The notes beneath the pieces were generated by a model. The model was given only the letters and a program-made list of their open reading frames with translations, did not search any database and was not told the origin of the DNA. From Flavihumibacter rivuli (GTDB taxonomy: Bacteria; Bacteroidota; Bacteroidia; Chitinophagales; Chitinophagaceae), in the NCBI RefSeq assembly GCF_018595685.2, contig NZ_CP092334.1, positions 1,888,001-1,952,000 of the forward strand: DNA of 64,000 bases, read 5' to 3'. Below are positions 28,095 through 35,594 of the stretch, piece by piece (the stretch's first letter is position 1; each line of letters starts with the position of its first letter). The position numbers and the translations under genes were made by a program.

Positions 28095-28754
28095 ATGCGA
28101 GCACCTACCCTTTTTACTTTGAAGGACCAGCACTTGTGGTTATCTCCCGATAGGGTAATCTACTGGGAAGAAGAACAGGCGATCATACTATCCGACCTTC
28201 ACCTGGGGAAGTCAGGTCATTTCAGGAAAGCGGGCATCCCTGTACCCCAGACCGTATTCAAACATGACCTTCAACGGCTTTTTGCACTGGTTCAACATTT
28301 CCGTCCCACGAGGCTATTTGTCATCGGGGATTTCTTCCATAGCCATGATAACAGGGAACTCGATCTTTTTAGCCGCTGGCGGACAGACCACCCTGGCATT
28401 TCCATTCACCTGGTGGAGGGCAACCATGATATCCTTAGTGAAAAATGGTATACCGACAACCAGATACAAGTACATAAGCAGGAATTCAGGATCGGCCCCT
28501 TCCGGTTCAGACATGAACCGCTTACCGATGGCACCCATGATGATGAAGGGTACCTGATCTGCGGCCATCTCCACCCTGGGGTAAGAGTGAAAGGAATGGG
28601 CAAGCAATCCATGCGCCTGCCCTGTTTCTATTTCGACAGGCACCAGGCCATCCTTCCCGCCTTCGGTGGTTTCACAGGCTTATACCTGATCGAACCATCT
28701 GGGGACTCCAATGTTTTTGCCATAGTGAATAATGAATTAGTACAGTTACAATGA
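28095..28754 (+). CDS. pdeM: Ligase-associated DNA damage response phosphoesterase PdeM
   Basis: A calcineurin-like metallophosphoesterase, annotated as endonuclease PdeM, that belongs to the ligase/exonuclease/helicase set. The 219-residue protein has all metal motifs: D34LH36, GDFFHS, GNHD near residue 115, and GHLHPG near 155. It probably cleaves phosphodiesters at DNA ends, though the natural substrate is uncertain. The ATG at 28095 is favoured; an overlapping ATG at 28091 is in another frame. It ends in an ATGA overlap with the histone-deacetylase-like gene, so the two proteins are translationally coupled. Confidence 0.9.
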   Translation: MRAPTLFTLKDQHLWLSPDRVIYWEEEQAIILSDLHLGKSGHFRKAGIPVPQTVFKHDLQRLFALVQHFRPTRLFVIGDFFHSHDNRELDLFSRWRTDHPGISIHLVEGNHDILSEKWYTDNQIQVHKQEFRIGPFRFRHEPLTDGTHDDEGYLICGHLHPGVRVKGMGKQSMRLPCFYFDRHQAILPAFGGFTGLYLIEPSGDSNVFAIVNNELVQLQ

Positions 28755-29665
28755 GCAGCAAGAAACTGCATATCGCTTACGATCCTATCTATGCACATCC
28801 ACTGCCACCGGGACATCGGTTCCCTATGGAAAAATATGAACTGATACCGGAACAGTTATTGTACGAAGGAAGTATTGAAGCCGGAAACCTTTTCTCCCCC
28901 AAGGTTTGCCCGGATAGTATTGTCCTGTTGACCCATGATCAAGCATACCTGTCCAAACTCCATAACCAAACCCTGACGGAGCGGGAACAAAGGCATATCG
29001 GATTTCCCCAGTCACCACAGCTTACCCTGCGCGAATTGATGATCACCCAGGGAACGATCGATTGCTGCCATTTCGCTATGGAAAACGGGATCGCCATGAA
29101 TGTGGCCGGGGGAACCCATCATGCCTTCTTCGACCGCGGTGAAGGATTCTGCCTGCTCAATGATTTTGCGGTTGCAGCCAATTATTTACTGGATAGGAAG
29201 CTATCCAAAAAGATCCTCATCATTGACCTTGATGTCCACCAGGGCAATGGCACTGCCAAATTGTTTGAAAAAGAAGAAAGGGTATTCACCTTCAGCATGC
29301 ATGGCAGGCACAATTACCCTTTCCATAAAGAAGTATCTGACCTGGATATTCCCCTTGAGGATGGCTGCACAGATGAATCCTTTTTAAACTTGCTAATGGA
29401 CACCCTGCCAAAACTCCTGCAAGCGGTAAAACCCGATTTCTGTTTTTTCCTGTCAGGGGTGGACATCCTGGAAACCGATAAGTTCGGTAAGCTTAAAGTA
29501 ACCCGGGAAGGCTGCCGGATACGGGACCATTTCGTTTTCAGGACACTGAAAAAAAACCAATTACCCTGTGTAGTGGCAATGGGTGGCGGGTACTCCCCCA
29601 AAGTAAGTGATATTGTTGAGGCGCATTGCAATACCTACCGGGAGGCACTCGAAGCCATTGCATGA
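28751..29665 (+). CDS. Histone deacetylase-family amidohydrolase
   Basis: A zinc deacetylase/amidohydrolase of the arginase-deacetylase fold (class I HDAC / acetoin-utilisation type). The 304-residue protein has the catalytic His pair in GGTHHAF, the metal ligands in DLDVHQGNGTA, SMHGRHNYPF, and SGVDILETDKFGKL with the third metal Asp. The active site therefore looks intact. Bacterial members act on acetylated small molecules, polyamines or proteins, and the substrate here is unknown. It overlaps pdeM by ATGA and converges on the DUF5916 gene with no spacer. Confidence 0.9.
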   Translation: MSSKKLHIAYDPIYAHPLPPGHRFPMEKYELIPEQLLYEGSIEAGNLFSPKVCPDSIVLLTHDQAYLSKLHNQTLTEREQRHIGFPQSPQLTLRELMITQGTIDCCHFAMENGIAMNVAGGTHHAFFDRGEGFCLLNDFAVAANYLLDRKLSKKILIIDLDVHQGNGTAKLFEKEERVFTFSMHGRHNYPFHKEVSDLDIPLEDGCTDESFLNLLMDTLPKLLQAVKPDFCFFLSGVDILETDKFGKLKVTREGCRIRDHFVFRTLKKNQLPCVVAMGGGYSPKVSDIVEAHCNTYREALEAIA

Positions 29666-32131
29666 TCAGGCCTTCCTTCTTTTCCTTAGGTCCTGGTAAT
29701 CCAGGAAATAGATAAAGCGAATGGTAAACTCATTCCCATGACGAATATTCATGGTATGGGATAAATTATCCTTGTATTTGGGGCGGGAAACAATATCATT
29801 GGTAAAGTTAGGATCGATCCAATTCTTCCATCCTGCTATGATCCTGCTTCCCAGCCGGAAATCCCACACATAAAAAACATCCAGGTTAAATATGTTCACA
29901 TTCAGGTCATTCCCTTCAATAAATGGTCGGTCATACCAGTATCCTTTCTCATCTATGTTATAAAAAGCCACGTTAGTGACCTTATTCCAGTAATGCCTCC
30001 CCCTAACGGTCATGTTCATGCGGGGCGTGAAACTATAGATGCCGCTTAAAACGGTTGTCACATCCAGGTTCTTTCGCCTTGCCACAATCGGCTCTCCATT
30101 CGGCTCATTCACAAAGGCATATCCGAACTGTCCATTATCATTCGACAAGCTATTACTCAACTCCAAAGAAAGCTTGTCGCTGAACCTATACCTTACCCCA
30201 ACATTATACCTGAAGAAAAGGTCATTGTAGATATCCTTGCTTTCTGCGAAACCACCGTTGAGGTAGGCAAACAAGCGCTTCCTGCTATCCGTGCTACCAT
30301 TGATACCAATATAAGCCCAGGATGGCCTTTTCAGGTTCTTGAAATTATACCTCAGTTCGAAATAGTCATTATACCAGAATGGCGAACCACTAAGCTCCAC
30401 ACTGAGGTCCCAGAAATTCTTGAATAACCAGAATGCACTGGCCCGTACATCAAACTGCTGGTAGGAAAAAGGCTTGTAAAGAAATACCTGGCTCAACCTT
30501 ACCGAATATCGCTGGTTAAGGAATTTTGTTGTTGGGGTAAAGACCTGGTAACTCAGGCGACCATCAGTTTTCATTTCATTCGGCGCCCGGAGAAAACCCA
30601 GGTCATTGGGGTTGTAGGTATCTGATTCAATATTATTGCTGATCGACCACTGCCATTTACCACTAACCTTTGCGAACTCAGTGTAGTTGGCCCATCCATC
30701 ATACCCGCCATTGCCAAAGATCTTACTATACCTTGGTGCAATATTGAAAAGGTACCTGTTGCCAGCATCGTACAAGGCAATATCCAGTGCGGTTACATTA
30801 GCGTCATTCGCTTTCCCTTCCCTCAAAACATTGGTATTGGTGAACGTAATGAAAGACCGGTTCTTCAATGCCTTATCCAGGACCACTACGTTATAATTGG
30901 CCATCTCTTCAGTCCTGATTACCGAATCCCTGCCTTTGGCCTCATCCCGGATCACCGCGTCCACAGGCCTCGCTACTGCATTAAAAACACCGATCCCCAG
31001 GTTCTTCTTGTTCCTTCCCGAAAACTTGATCGCATTATACAAAGGGGTAACTGTTGGGTTCTCCCTGATGCTGTATCCGGGGTTATCTGCAACAAAGGAT
31101 TCAACCGCATTATAACCTACGGGTGTCCTACCCACGCGGCGTGAATAGAAAATATCTGCCTTGTTAAAGAGTTCCGTGCCCTCTGTAAAGAAGGGGCGGT
31201 TTTCCTGGAACTGGATATCAAAAGGGGTAAGGTTATTGACCTTGGGATCGGAAACCACTTGTCCAAAATCGGGGATCAGGGTAGCATCGAGGGTAAAGCT
31301 TTCATTCACTCCCCATTTCACATCCATCCCACCACTCTTCAGCCACTGTTCCTGAACATTGCCATTGGCATCAGGAGGATTCATCCTGTAGCCGCCACTG
31401 ATATAGGGGGAAAGGCTCAATCTCAACGGAGGCCTGAGGTTCCTAAGGCCCGACAATTCGCCAAACTGGTTGACAAACCCATTCACGGCGGGGTCAACCG
31501 GACTCCAGAAGCTACTCTCATTGAGTGCCCTTGCAAACCTCAGGAACTGGATCCCCCACTCCTGCACATCATCCTTTGAAAACCGGATGGCACTATATGG
31601 GATCCTGATCTCTACACTCCAACCATCCTTATTCATGGCCACCCTGCTATCCCAAACCGCATCCCAACTTCCATCGCCATAACTACCCCATTCTGCAGGG
31701 TAACTTGGCGACAGGCGGGCATCACTCTGCACATTCCTGGAGGTCACCAGGAACTGGAAGCCATTCTGTTTGTCTTTGTAAGTATCAAGGAATACGGAGA
31801 AATAATCAACATCAGCACGACCATGCTGGTCCCTGGCAGTGAGCTGGCGCCTCACTTTGGAAGGATCATCGAATAATTGCGCTCCAACATATATGGCATT
31901 ATTATCATAGATCACCTTTACCGAAGTCCTTAAACTTGCCGGTTTGCCGAAAGTGGGCTGGTTGGTGATAAAGTCGATAGCTTCGGGTACGTCCTTCCAC
32001 TCCCCGTCATTCAGTATTCCATCCAGCCTGGGTGCGGTTGCCACCTGGAAGGCCGCAATTTTGCGCTGCTGGGCTAATAATGAGCCTGCAGTACCAAGCA
32101 AAAGCGCCAATAAAAACCAATATTCTCTCAT
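29666..32131 (-). CDS. DUF5916 outer-membrane protein with CBM9-like N-domain
   Basis: The 821-residue exported protein has a signal peptide (about residues 1-20, ending SLLAQ). Next comes a carbohydrate-binding-family-9/DOMON-like domain (about 22-220, with RLDGILNDGEW and the YVGAQLFDD strand). The remaining roughly 600 residues are rich in aromatic, alternating strands, typical of an outer-membrane beta-barrel (DUF5916), ending in YFLDYQDLRKRRKA. The function is unknown. The ATG at 32131 is preferred over an in-frame start at 32182 because it begins the signal peptide. It lies downstream of the XRE-S24 regulator gene, behind its terminator. Confidence 0.88.
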   Translation of the reverse strand: MREYWFLLALLLGTAGSLLAQQRKIAAFQVATAPRLDGILNDGEWKDVPEAIDFITNQPTFGKPASLRTSVKVIYDNNAIYVGAQLFDDPSKVRRQLTARDQHGRADVDYFSVFLDTYKDKQNGFQFLVTSRNVQSDARLSPSYPAEWGSYGDGSWDAVWDSRVAMNKDGWSVEIRIPYSAIRFSKDDVQEWGIQFLRFARALNESSFWSPVDPAVNGFVNQFGELSGLRNLRPPLRLSLSPYISGGYRMNPPDANGNVQEQWLKSGGMDVKWGVNESFTLDATLIPDFGQVVSDPKVNNLTPFDIQFQENRPFFTEGTELFNKADIFYSRRVGRTPVGYNAVESFVADNPGYSIRENPTVTPLYNAIKFSGRNKKNLGIGVFNAVARPVDAVIRDEAKGRDSVIRTEEMANYNVVVLDKALKNRSFITFTNTNVLREGKANDANVTALDIALYDAGNRYLFNIAPRYSKIFGNGGYDGWANYTEFAKVSGKWQWSISNNIESDTYNPNDLGFLRAPNEMKTDGRLSYQVFTPTTKFLNQRYSVRLSQVFLYKPFSYQQFDVRASAFWLFKNFWDLSVELSGSPFWYNDYFELRYNFKNLKRPSWAYIGINGSTDSRKRLFAYLNGGFAESKDIYNDLFFRYNVGVRYRFSDKLSLELSNSLSNDNGQFGYAFVNEPNGEPIVARRKNLDVTTVLSGIYSFTPRMNMTVRGRHYWNKVTNVAFYNIDEKGYWYDRPFIEGNDLNVNIFNLDVFYVWDFRLGSRIIAGWKNWIDPNFTNDIVSRPKYKDNLSHTMNIRHGNEFTIRFIYFLDYQDLRKRRKA

Positions 32132-32186
32132 ATGGAAGGAAAAGGCAAAACTAGATAAGTATGCATGGGGGCCATCTACCATTCAT

Positions 32187-32213
32187 AAAAAAAGCCCCGC
32201 TGGAAAGCGGGGC
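32187..32213 (-). terminator. Rho-independent terminator of the XRE-S24 gene
   Basis: On the minus strand an 8-bp GC-rich stem (32206-32213 with 32194-32201) and a 4-base loop are followed by seven T residues. Confidence 0.88.
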
Positions 32214-32246
32214 CTTACTAACCCAAAGTACTAAAAACAACCTATT

Positions 32247-32996
32247 TTAATTCAATTTCTTCTTGAGGCTGCTAACCTGTTCCTGCAGGTTGCTGACAAT
32301 AGATGCCAATTGGTTGACATCCCAGCGTTGTTGCATGTTGGCGCGGGTAATGACCATTTGGGCCTGCCAGAGTTCAACAATATCGTTGGAGTCCACTGTA
32401 TAAGGCTGGTAGGTCGGGTTATCGCTTACCAGTGTCACCTTGTTCTTCTGCCTTGGATTCTTCATCACCCTTTTGTACACAATGCCTTCCTGCCTGGAAA
32501 TAACGATATAGGTATTACTGGTCTTCACATCATCCAGGTTCTCTACCTTCTCCCCAACAATGATCGAACCACTAGGGGTCGGCAGCATGGAATCCCCCAT
32601 GATCTCAAATGCCCTGTAATGGCCCGGGGCAAGCATAGGGAGCGTAAAGGTGTTCAACTCATCAATAAACTCGGGGTCCGCATAACCCGCCAGGTAACCA
32701 GCAGCAGCCTTGACCGGTACAAACTGGATCTCTGTGGCCATCGCGGCCATTTTCTGGGCCCTCCGCTTTGCGATATAACTACCCTTGGTATCCCCAAGAT
32801 CCTTCCTGAACAGGTCATCGAGGCTTACCTTGAAGATATCACTGACGATCTCCAGGACTTCAAGCCTGGGTTCGGCGCGTTCTTCCTCATAAGCACCCAA
32901 TAAGGAGCGCTTGATATCTAACCTGGCAGCAAACTCTTCCTGGGTCCACCCGCGCAGTTTACGCAGGTATTTGAGGTTTTTTCCGGCGTAGGACAT
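32247..32996 (-). CDS. XRE-family repressor with S24 (LexA/C1-like) peptidase domain
   Basis: The 249-residue regulator has an N-terminal helix-turn-helix (about residues 5-60, LRGWTQEEFAARLDIKR). A linker holds an Ala-Gly candidate cleavage site (KAAAGYLAG, about 97-103). In the S24 domain the serine (GDSM, Ser136) and lysine (VYKRV, Lys175) of the catalytic dyad are both kept. The last 40 residues look like a coiled coil (SNLQEQVSSLKKKL). By family it represses genes until stress triggers self-cleavage or release; no prophage is nearby, so it may control host genes. A 12-bp perfect palindrome lies 10 bases upstream of its start. Confidence 0.88.
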   Translation of the reverse strand: MSYAGKNLKYLRKLRGWTQEEFAARLDIKRSLLGAYEEERAEPRLEVLEIVSDIFKVSLDDLFRKDLGDTKGSYIAKRRAQKMAAMATEIQFVPVKAAAGYLAGYADPEFIDELNTFTLPMLAPGHYRAFEIMGDSMLPTPSGSIIVGEKVENLDDVKTSNTYIVISRQEGIVYKRVMKNPRQKNKVTLVSDNPTYQPYTVDSNDIVELWQAQMVITRANMQQRWDVNQLASIVSNLQEQVSSLKKKLN

Positions 32997-33005
32997 GCTA
33001 ACTGA

Positions 33006-33017
33006 TTTAGCGCTAAA
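33006..33017. promoter_or_regulatory. Palindromic operator candidate between XRE-S24 and surE
   Basis: TTTAGCGCTAAA is a perfect 12-bp palindrome in the 74-base divergent region. It sits 10 bases upstream of the repressor start codon and 54 bases upstream of surE, where an autoregulatory operator would be expected. Confidence 0.5.
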
Positions 33018-33070
33018 ATACTAAAAATTTTATCATAGCAAATTTTTTTTCCACGCCTTACTTTCGCATT

Positions 33071-33859
33071 ATGGCAAAAACGAGGAAAAAGAAAGAAGAA
33101 CCGGTTATCCTGGTCACCAATGATGACGGGGTAACTGCCCCGGGTATCCGAAACCTGGTAGAAGCAGTCAAGGACCTGGGAAAGGTAGTAGTAGTAGCCC
33201 CGGACAAACCCCAGTCAGGCATGGGTCATGCCATTACGATCGGCTCACCGCTCCGGCTGCACCCGGTACATCATTTTGAGGGGATTGAAGCCTATCAATG
33301 TACGGGCACCCCGGTAGACTGTGTCAAACTTGCTGTAGACAAGGTATTGCACAGGAAGCCCGACATCTGCCTCTCCGGTATTAACCATGGCGCCAACCAT
33401 TCCATCAATGTGATCTATTCAGGCACTATGTCGGCCGCGGTGGAAGCTGCCATAGAAAGCATTCCTGCCATTGGCTTCTCCCTGCTGGATTATAGCATTG
33501 AAGCCGATTTCAGCGCTGCACGCACCTATGCCCGGCAGGTTACCCAAATGGTGTTGAGCAAGAAGATCGACAAGCACCTGGTCCTGAATGTGAATATCCC
33601 GGCAGTTCCCGAGGAACATATCAGGGGTATTAAAGTATGCCGCCAGGCCTATGCCAAATACCAGGAAGACTTCCTGGAGCGCCATGATCCTTATGGTAAG
33701 CGTTATTATTGGCTTACCGGTGAATTCCTGAACTTCGACAAAGGCAGGGACACCGATGTATGGGCCCTTCAAAACAACTATGTAAGTGTGGTGCCTGTAC
33801 AATTTGACCTCACCAATTACGTTCTAAAAGCCAAACTGGAAAAAAGCTGGAAACGCTGA
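33071..33859 (+). CDS. surE: 5'/3'-nucleotidase SurE
   Basis: Divalent-metal-dependent nucleoside monophosphate phosphatase linked to stationary-phase survival. The 262-residue protein has the metal motif NDDG (N17-G20), the conserved GTPVDC near residue 80, and SGINHGANHSINVIYSGT, which carries the Ser/Asn/Gly loop of the active site. The first 10 residues form a basic extension (TRKKKEE). The stop overlaps the start of the next membrane-protein gene by one base (TGATG). TACTTTCG just upstream is an imperfect -7 box. Confidence 0.95.
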   Translation: MAKTRKKKEEPVILVTNDDGVTAPGIRNLVEAVKDLGKVVVVAPDKPQSGMGHAITIGSPLRLHPVHHFEGIEAYQCTGTPVDCVKLAVDKVLHRKPDICLSGINHGANHSINVIYSGTMSAAVEAAIESIPAIGFSLLDYSIEADFSAARTYARQVTQMVLSKKIDKHLVLNVNIPAVPEEHIRGIKVCRQAYAKYQEDFLERHDPYGKRYYWLTGEFLNFDKGRDTDVWALQNNYVSVVPVQFDLTNYVLKAKLEKSWKR

Positions 33860-34158
33860 TGTTAAAAAAAGATAATCTCCGATTGGGCATTGCGCTAGGT
33901 ATCCTTGCCCCTGTTATTGGTATGCTCCTGTATTACCTGCTGGAATTTTATTCAAGGAATGTTGGACTGGCAGAGTTCCTCGGCTACCTTAAAACCTATA
34001 AATCATTGCTCACCGCTGTCAGCAGTATCTCGCTGGTGGCGAATGCGGTATTGTTTACAATCTATATCAATTCCAGGAAGGACAAGACCGCCAAGGGCGT
34101 ATTCATAGCGACACTGATCTACGGCATTACGGTTCTGCTCATCAAATTGATTGGCTGA
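33859..34158 (+). CDS. Small three-helix membrane protein (hypothetical)
   Basis: Not recognised as a named family. The 99-residue protein has hydrophobic segments near residues 8-28, 47-68 and 80-98 and a short Arg/Lys-rich loop (NSRKDKTAKG) before the last helix. Its start codon overlaps the surE stop by one base, so it is coupled to surE and comes before a terminator. Conserved pairing with surE would be needed to infer a shared role. Confidence 0.75.
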   Translation: MLKKDNLRLGIALGILAPVIGMLLYYLLEFYSRNVGLAEFLGYLKTYKSLLTAVSSISLVANAVLFTIYINSRKDKTAKGVFIATLIYGITVLLIKLIG

Positions 34159-34212
34159 TCGTATCCCGAAAGAGCCTTTCATTAAAGGCTAATAATAGTT
34201 AAATCCCCCTTT

Positions 34213-34250
34213 AAAGCTTCCCTTACCCGACCAGGGAAGCTTTATTCCTT
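34213..34250 (+). terminator. Terminator of the surE operon
   Basis: A perfect 11-bp stem (34213-34223 with 34233-34243) and a 9-base loop are followed by a short T-rich tail. The 3' arm overlaps the -33 box of the lpxB promoter. Confidence 0.7.
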
Positions 34251-34271
34251 TAGGCCTCTTCCTTACATTTG
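34241..34271 (+). promoter_or_regulatory. Promoter of lpxB, nearly leaderless
   Basis: TTTA at 34241-34244, a 19-base spacer and TACATTTG at 34264-34271 fit the Bacteroidota promoter. The -7 box ends five bases before the ATG at 34277. Confidence 0.65.
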
Positions 34272-34276
34272 TGACC

Positions 34277-35380
34277 ATGAAGTATTATATCATAGCCGGA
34301 GAAGCAAGCGGGGACCTGCATGGCAGCAACCTGATCAAGGAACTCAGGCAGAGGGATCCGGCTGCTGATATCCGTTGTTGGGGTGGTGACCTGATGGAAG
34401 CGGCCGGGGGGAAACTGGTCAAACATTACCGTGACCTTGCCTTTATGGGCTTTGTGGAAGTGGTGGCCAACCTGCGTACCATCCTTCGCAACATTGATTT
34501 TTGCAAAGCAGATATCCTTTCCTTCCAGCCTGATGTGATCATCTATATCGACTATCCCGGTTTCAACCTCAGGATAGCTAAATGGGCCAGGAGTAAAGGA
34601 TTCAGGAACATCTATTATATCTCACCCCAAATCTGGGCATGGAAGGAAAACAGGGTTCATACCATAAAAGCTTCCGTTGACAGGATGCTGGTCATCCTGC
34701 CATTTGAAAAAGACTTTTACCAGAAATGGGATTATCCCGTTGATTATGTTGGTCATCCGTTGGCTAAGGTGATCAATGACCATATTGTGCAACACCCGGA
34801 AATTCGTAAAGACAGCAAGACAATAGCTTTATTGCCGGGTAGCAGGAAACAGGAGATCCTGAAAAAACTTCCGGTGATGCTCGGAGTAGCAGCGGCATTC
34901 CCTGATCACCAATTTGTGGTGGCCAAAGCACCCGGACAGGAAGATGATTTTTATGCCCCCATGCTGGCTGCCTACCCCAATGTAAGTTCCGTTCGTAACG
35001 ACACCTATAACCTGTTGATGAAAGCAGATGCTGCACTGGTCACCTCCGGAACAGCAACACTGGAAACAGCCTTATTTGGGGTGCCGGAAGTGGTTTGTTA
35101 TAAAGGAAACAAGATATCCTACCTCATTGCGAGAAAGCTGATCAAGGTAAAATACATCTCCCTGGTCAACCTGATCATGGACAAAATGATCGTCAAGGAA
35201 ATGATCCAGGATGATATGACAACAGCCAACCTGGTAACTGAATTAAAAGAGATCCTTGAGAATGATCAATACAGGTCTGAAATGATCCGCAATTTCAATG
35301 TGCTTAGGGAGAAACTTTCTGCAGGGGGAAATGCTTCTGCCAAAGCTGCTGACCTGGTCATGGAAGAACTGAAGCGCTGA
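34277..35380 (+). CDS. lpxB: Lipid-A-disaccharide synthase
   Basis: Joins UDP-diacylglucosamine and lipid X to form lipid A disaccharide at the inner membrane. The 367-residue GT19 glycosyltransferase begins YYIIAGEASGDLHG, with the conserved Glu/Ser/Gly, followed by PDVIIYIDYPGFN, YYISPQIWAWKENR and LPGSRKQEI. The C-terminal TSGTATLETALFGVPEVVCYKG motif completes the family pattern. An in-frame GTG at 34271 is rejected because it is the last base of the -7 promoter box. It is convergent with and directly abuts the small membrane gene on the other strand. Confidence 0.96.
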   Translation: MKYYIIAGEASGDLHGSNLIKELRQRDPAADIRCWGGDLMEAAGGKLVKHYRDLAFMGFVEVVANLRTILRNIDFCKADILSFQPDVIIYIDYPGFNLRIAKWARSKGFRNIYYISPQIWAWKENRVHTIKASVDRMLVILPFEKDFYQKWDYPVDYVGHPLAKVINDHIVQHPEIRKDSKTIALLPGSRKQEILKKLPVMLGVAAAFPDHQFVVAKAPGQEDDFYAPMLAAYPNVSSVRNDTYNLLMKADAALVTSGTATLETALFGVPEVVCYKGNKISYLIARKLIKVKYISLVNLIMDKMIVKEMIQDDMTTANLVTELKEILENDQYRSEMIRNFNVLREKLSAGGNASAKAADLVMEELKR

Positions 35381-35554
35381 TCAGGCCTTCTTAAAGAACA
35401 CCAACCGGATCAACATGAAAATGATTGCAGCCAGGAACATCAATAAAGAAAGCCGGTTGATGCCATGCATATAACCCAACCACTTCGTGTGGGGGGCTTT
35501 GGGATCCTTTTTTTTGATGTAGAGGTATTCTGCTATTTGCCTGAAGATGCCCAT
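35381..35554 (-). CDS. Small single-pass membrane protein (probable DUF6728 family)
   Basis: The 57-residue protein starts MGIFRQIAEYLYIKKKDP, has a short basic region with KWLGYMHGINRLS, and then one hydrophobic helix near residues 35-53 ending in FFKKA. The arrangement matches the small Bacteroidota family DUF6728 as I recall it; a profile search would settle this. Function is unknown. It abuts lpxB, stop codon to stop codon. Its ATG at 35554 gives the full conserved-looking N-terminus. Confidence 0.65.
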   Translation of the reverse strand: MGIFRQIAEYLYIKKKDPKAPHTKWLGYMHGINRLSLLMFLAAIIFMLIRLVFFKKA

Positions 35555-35594
35555 GTACAACTTTTAAAGAATAACAAAGCTAGTACAAATTGGT

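Noticed and set aside
32247..32996. Prophage at the XRE-S24 gene
   Set aside because: No integrase, terminase, capsid or other phage gene flanks it; the neighbours are ordinary chromosomal genes.
34271..34276. GTG start for lpxB at 34271
   Set aside because: The GTG begins in the last base of the TACATTTG promoter box, so it would not be on the mRNA.
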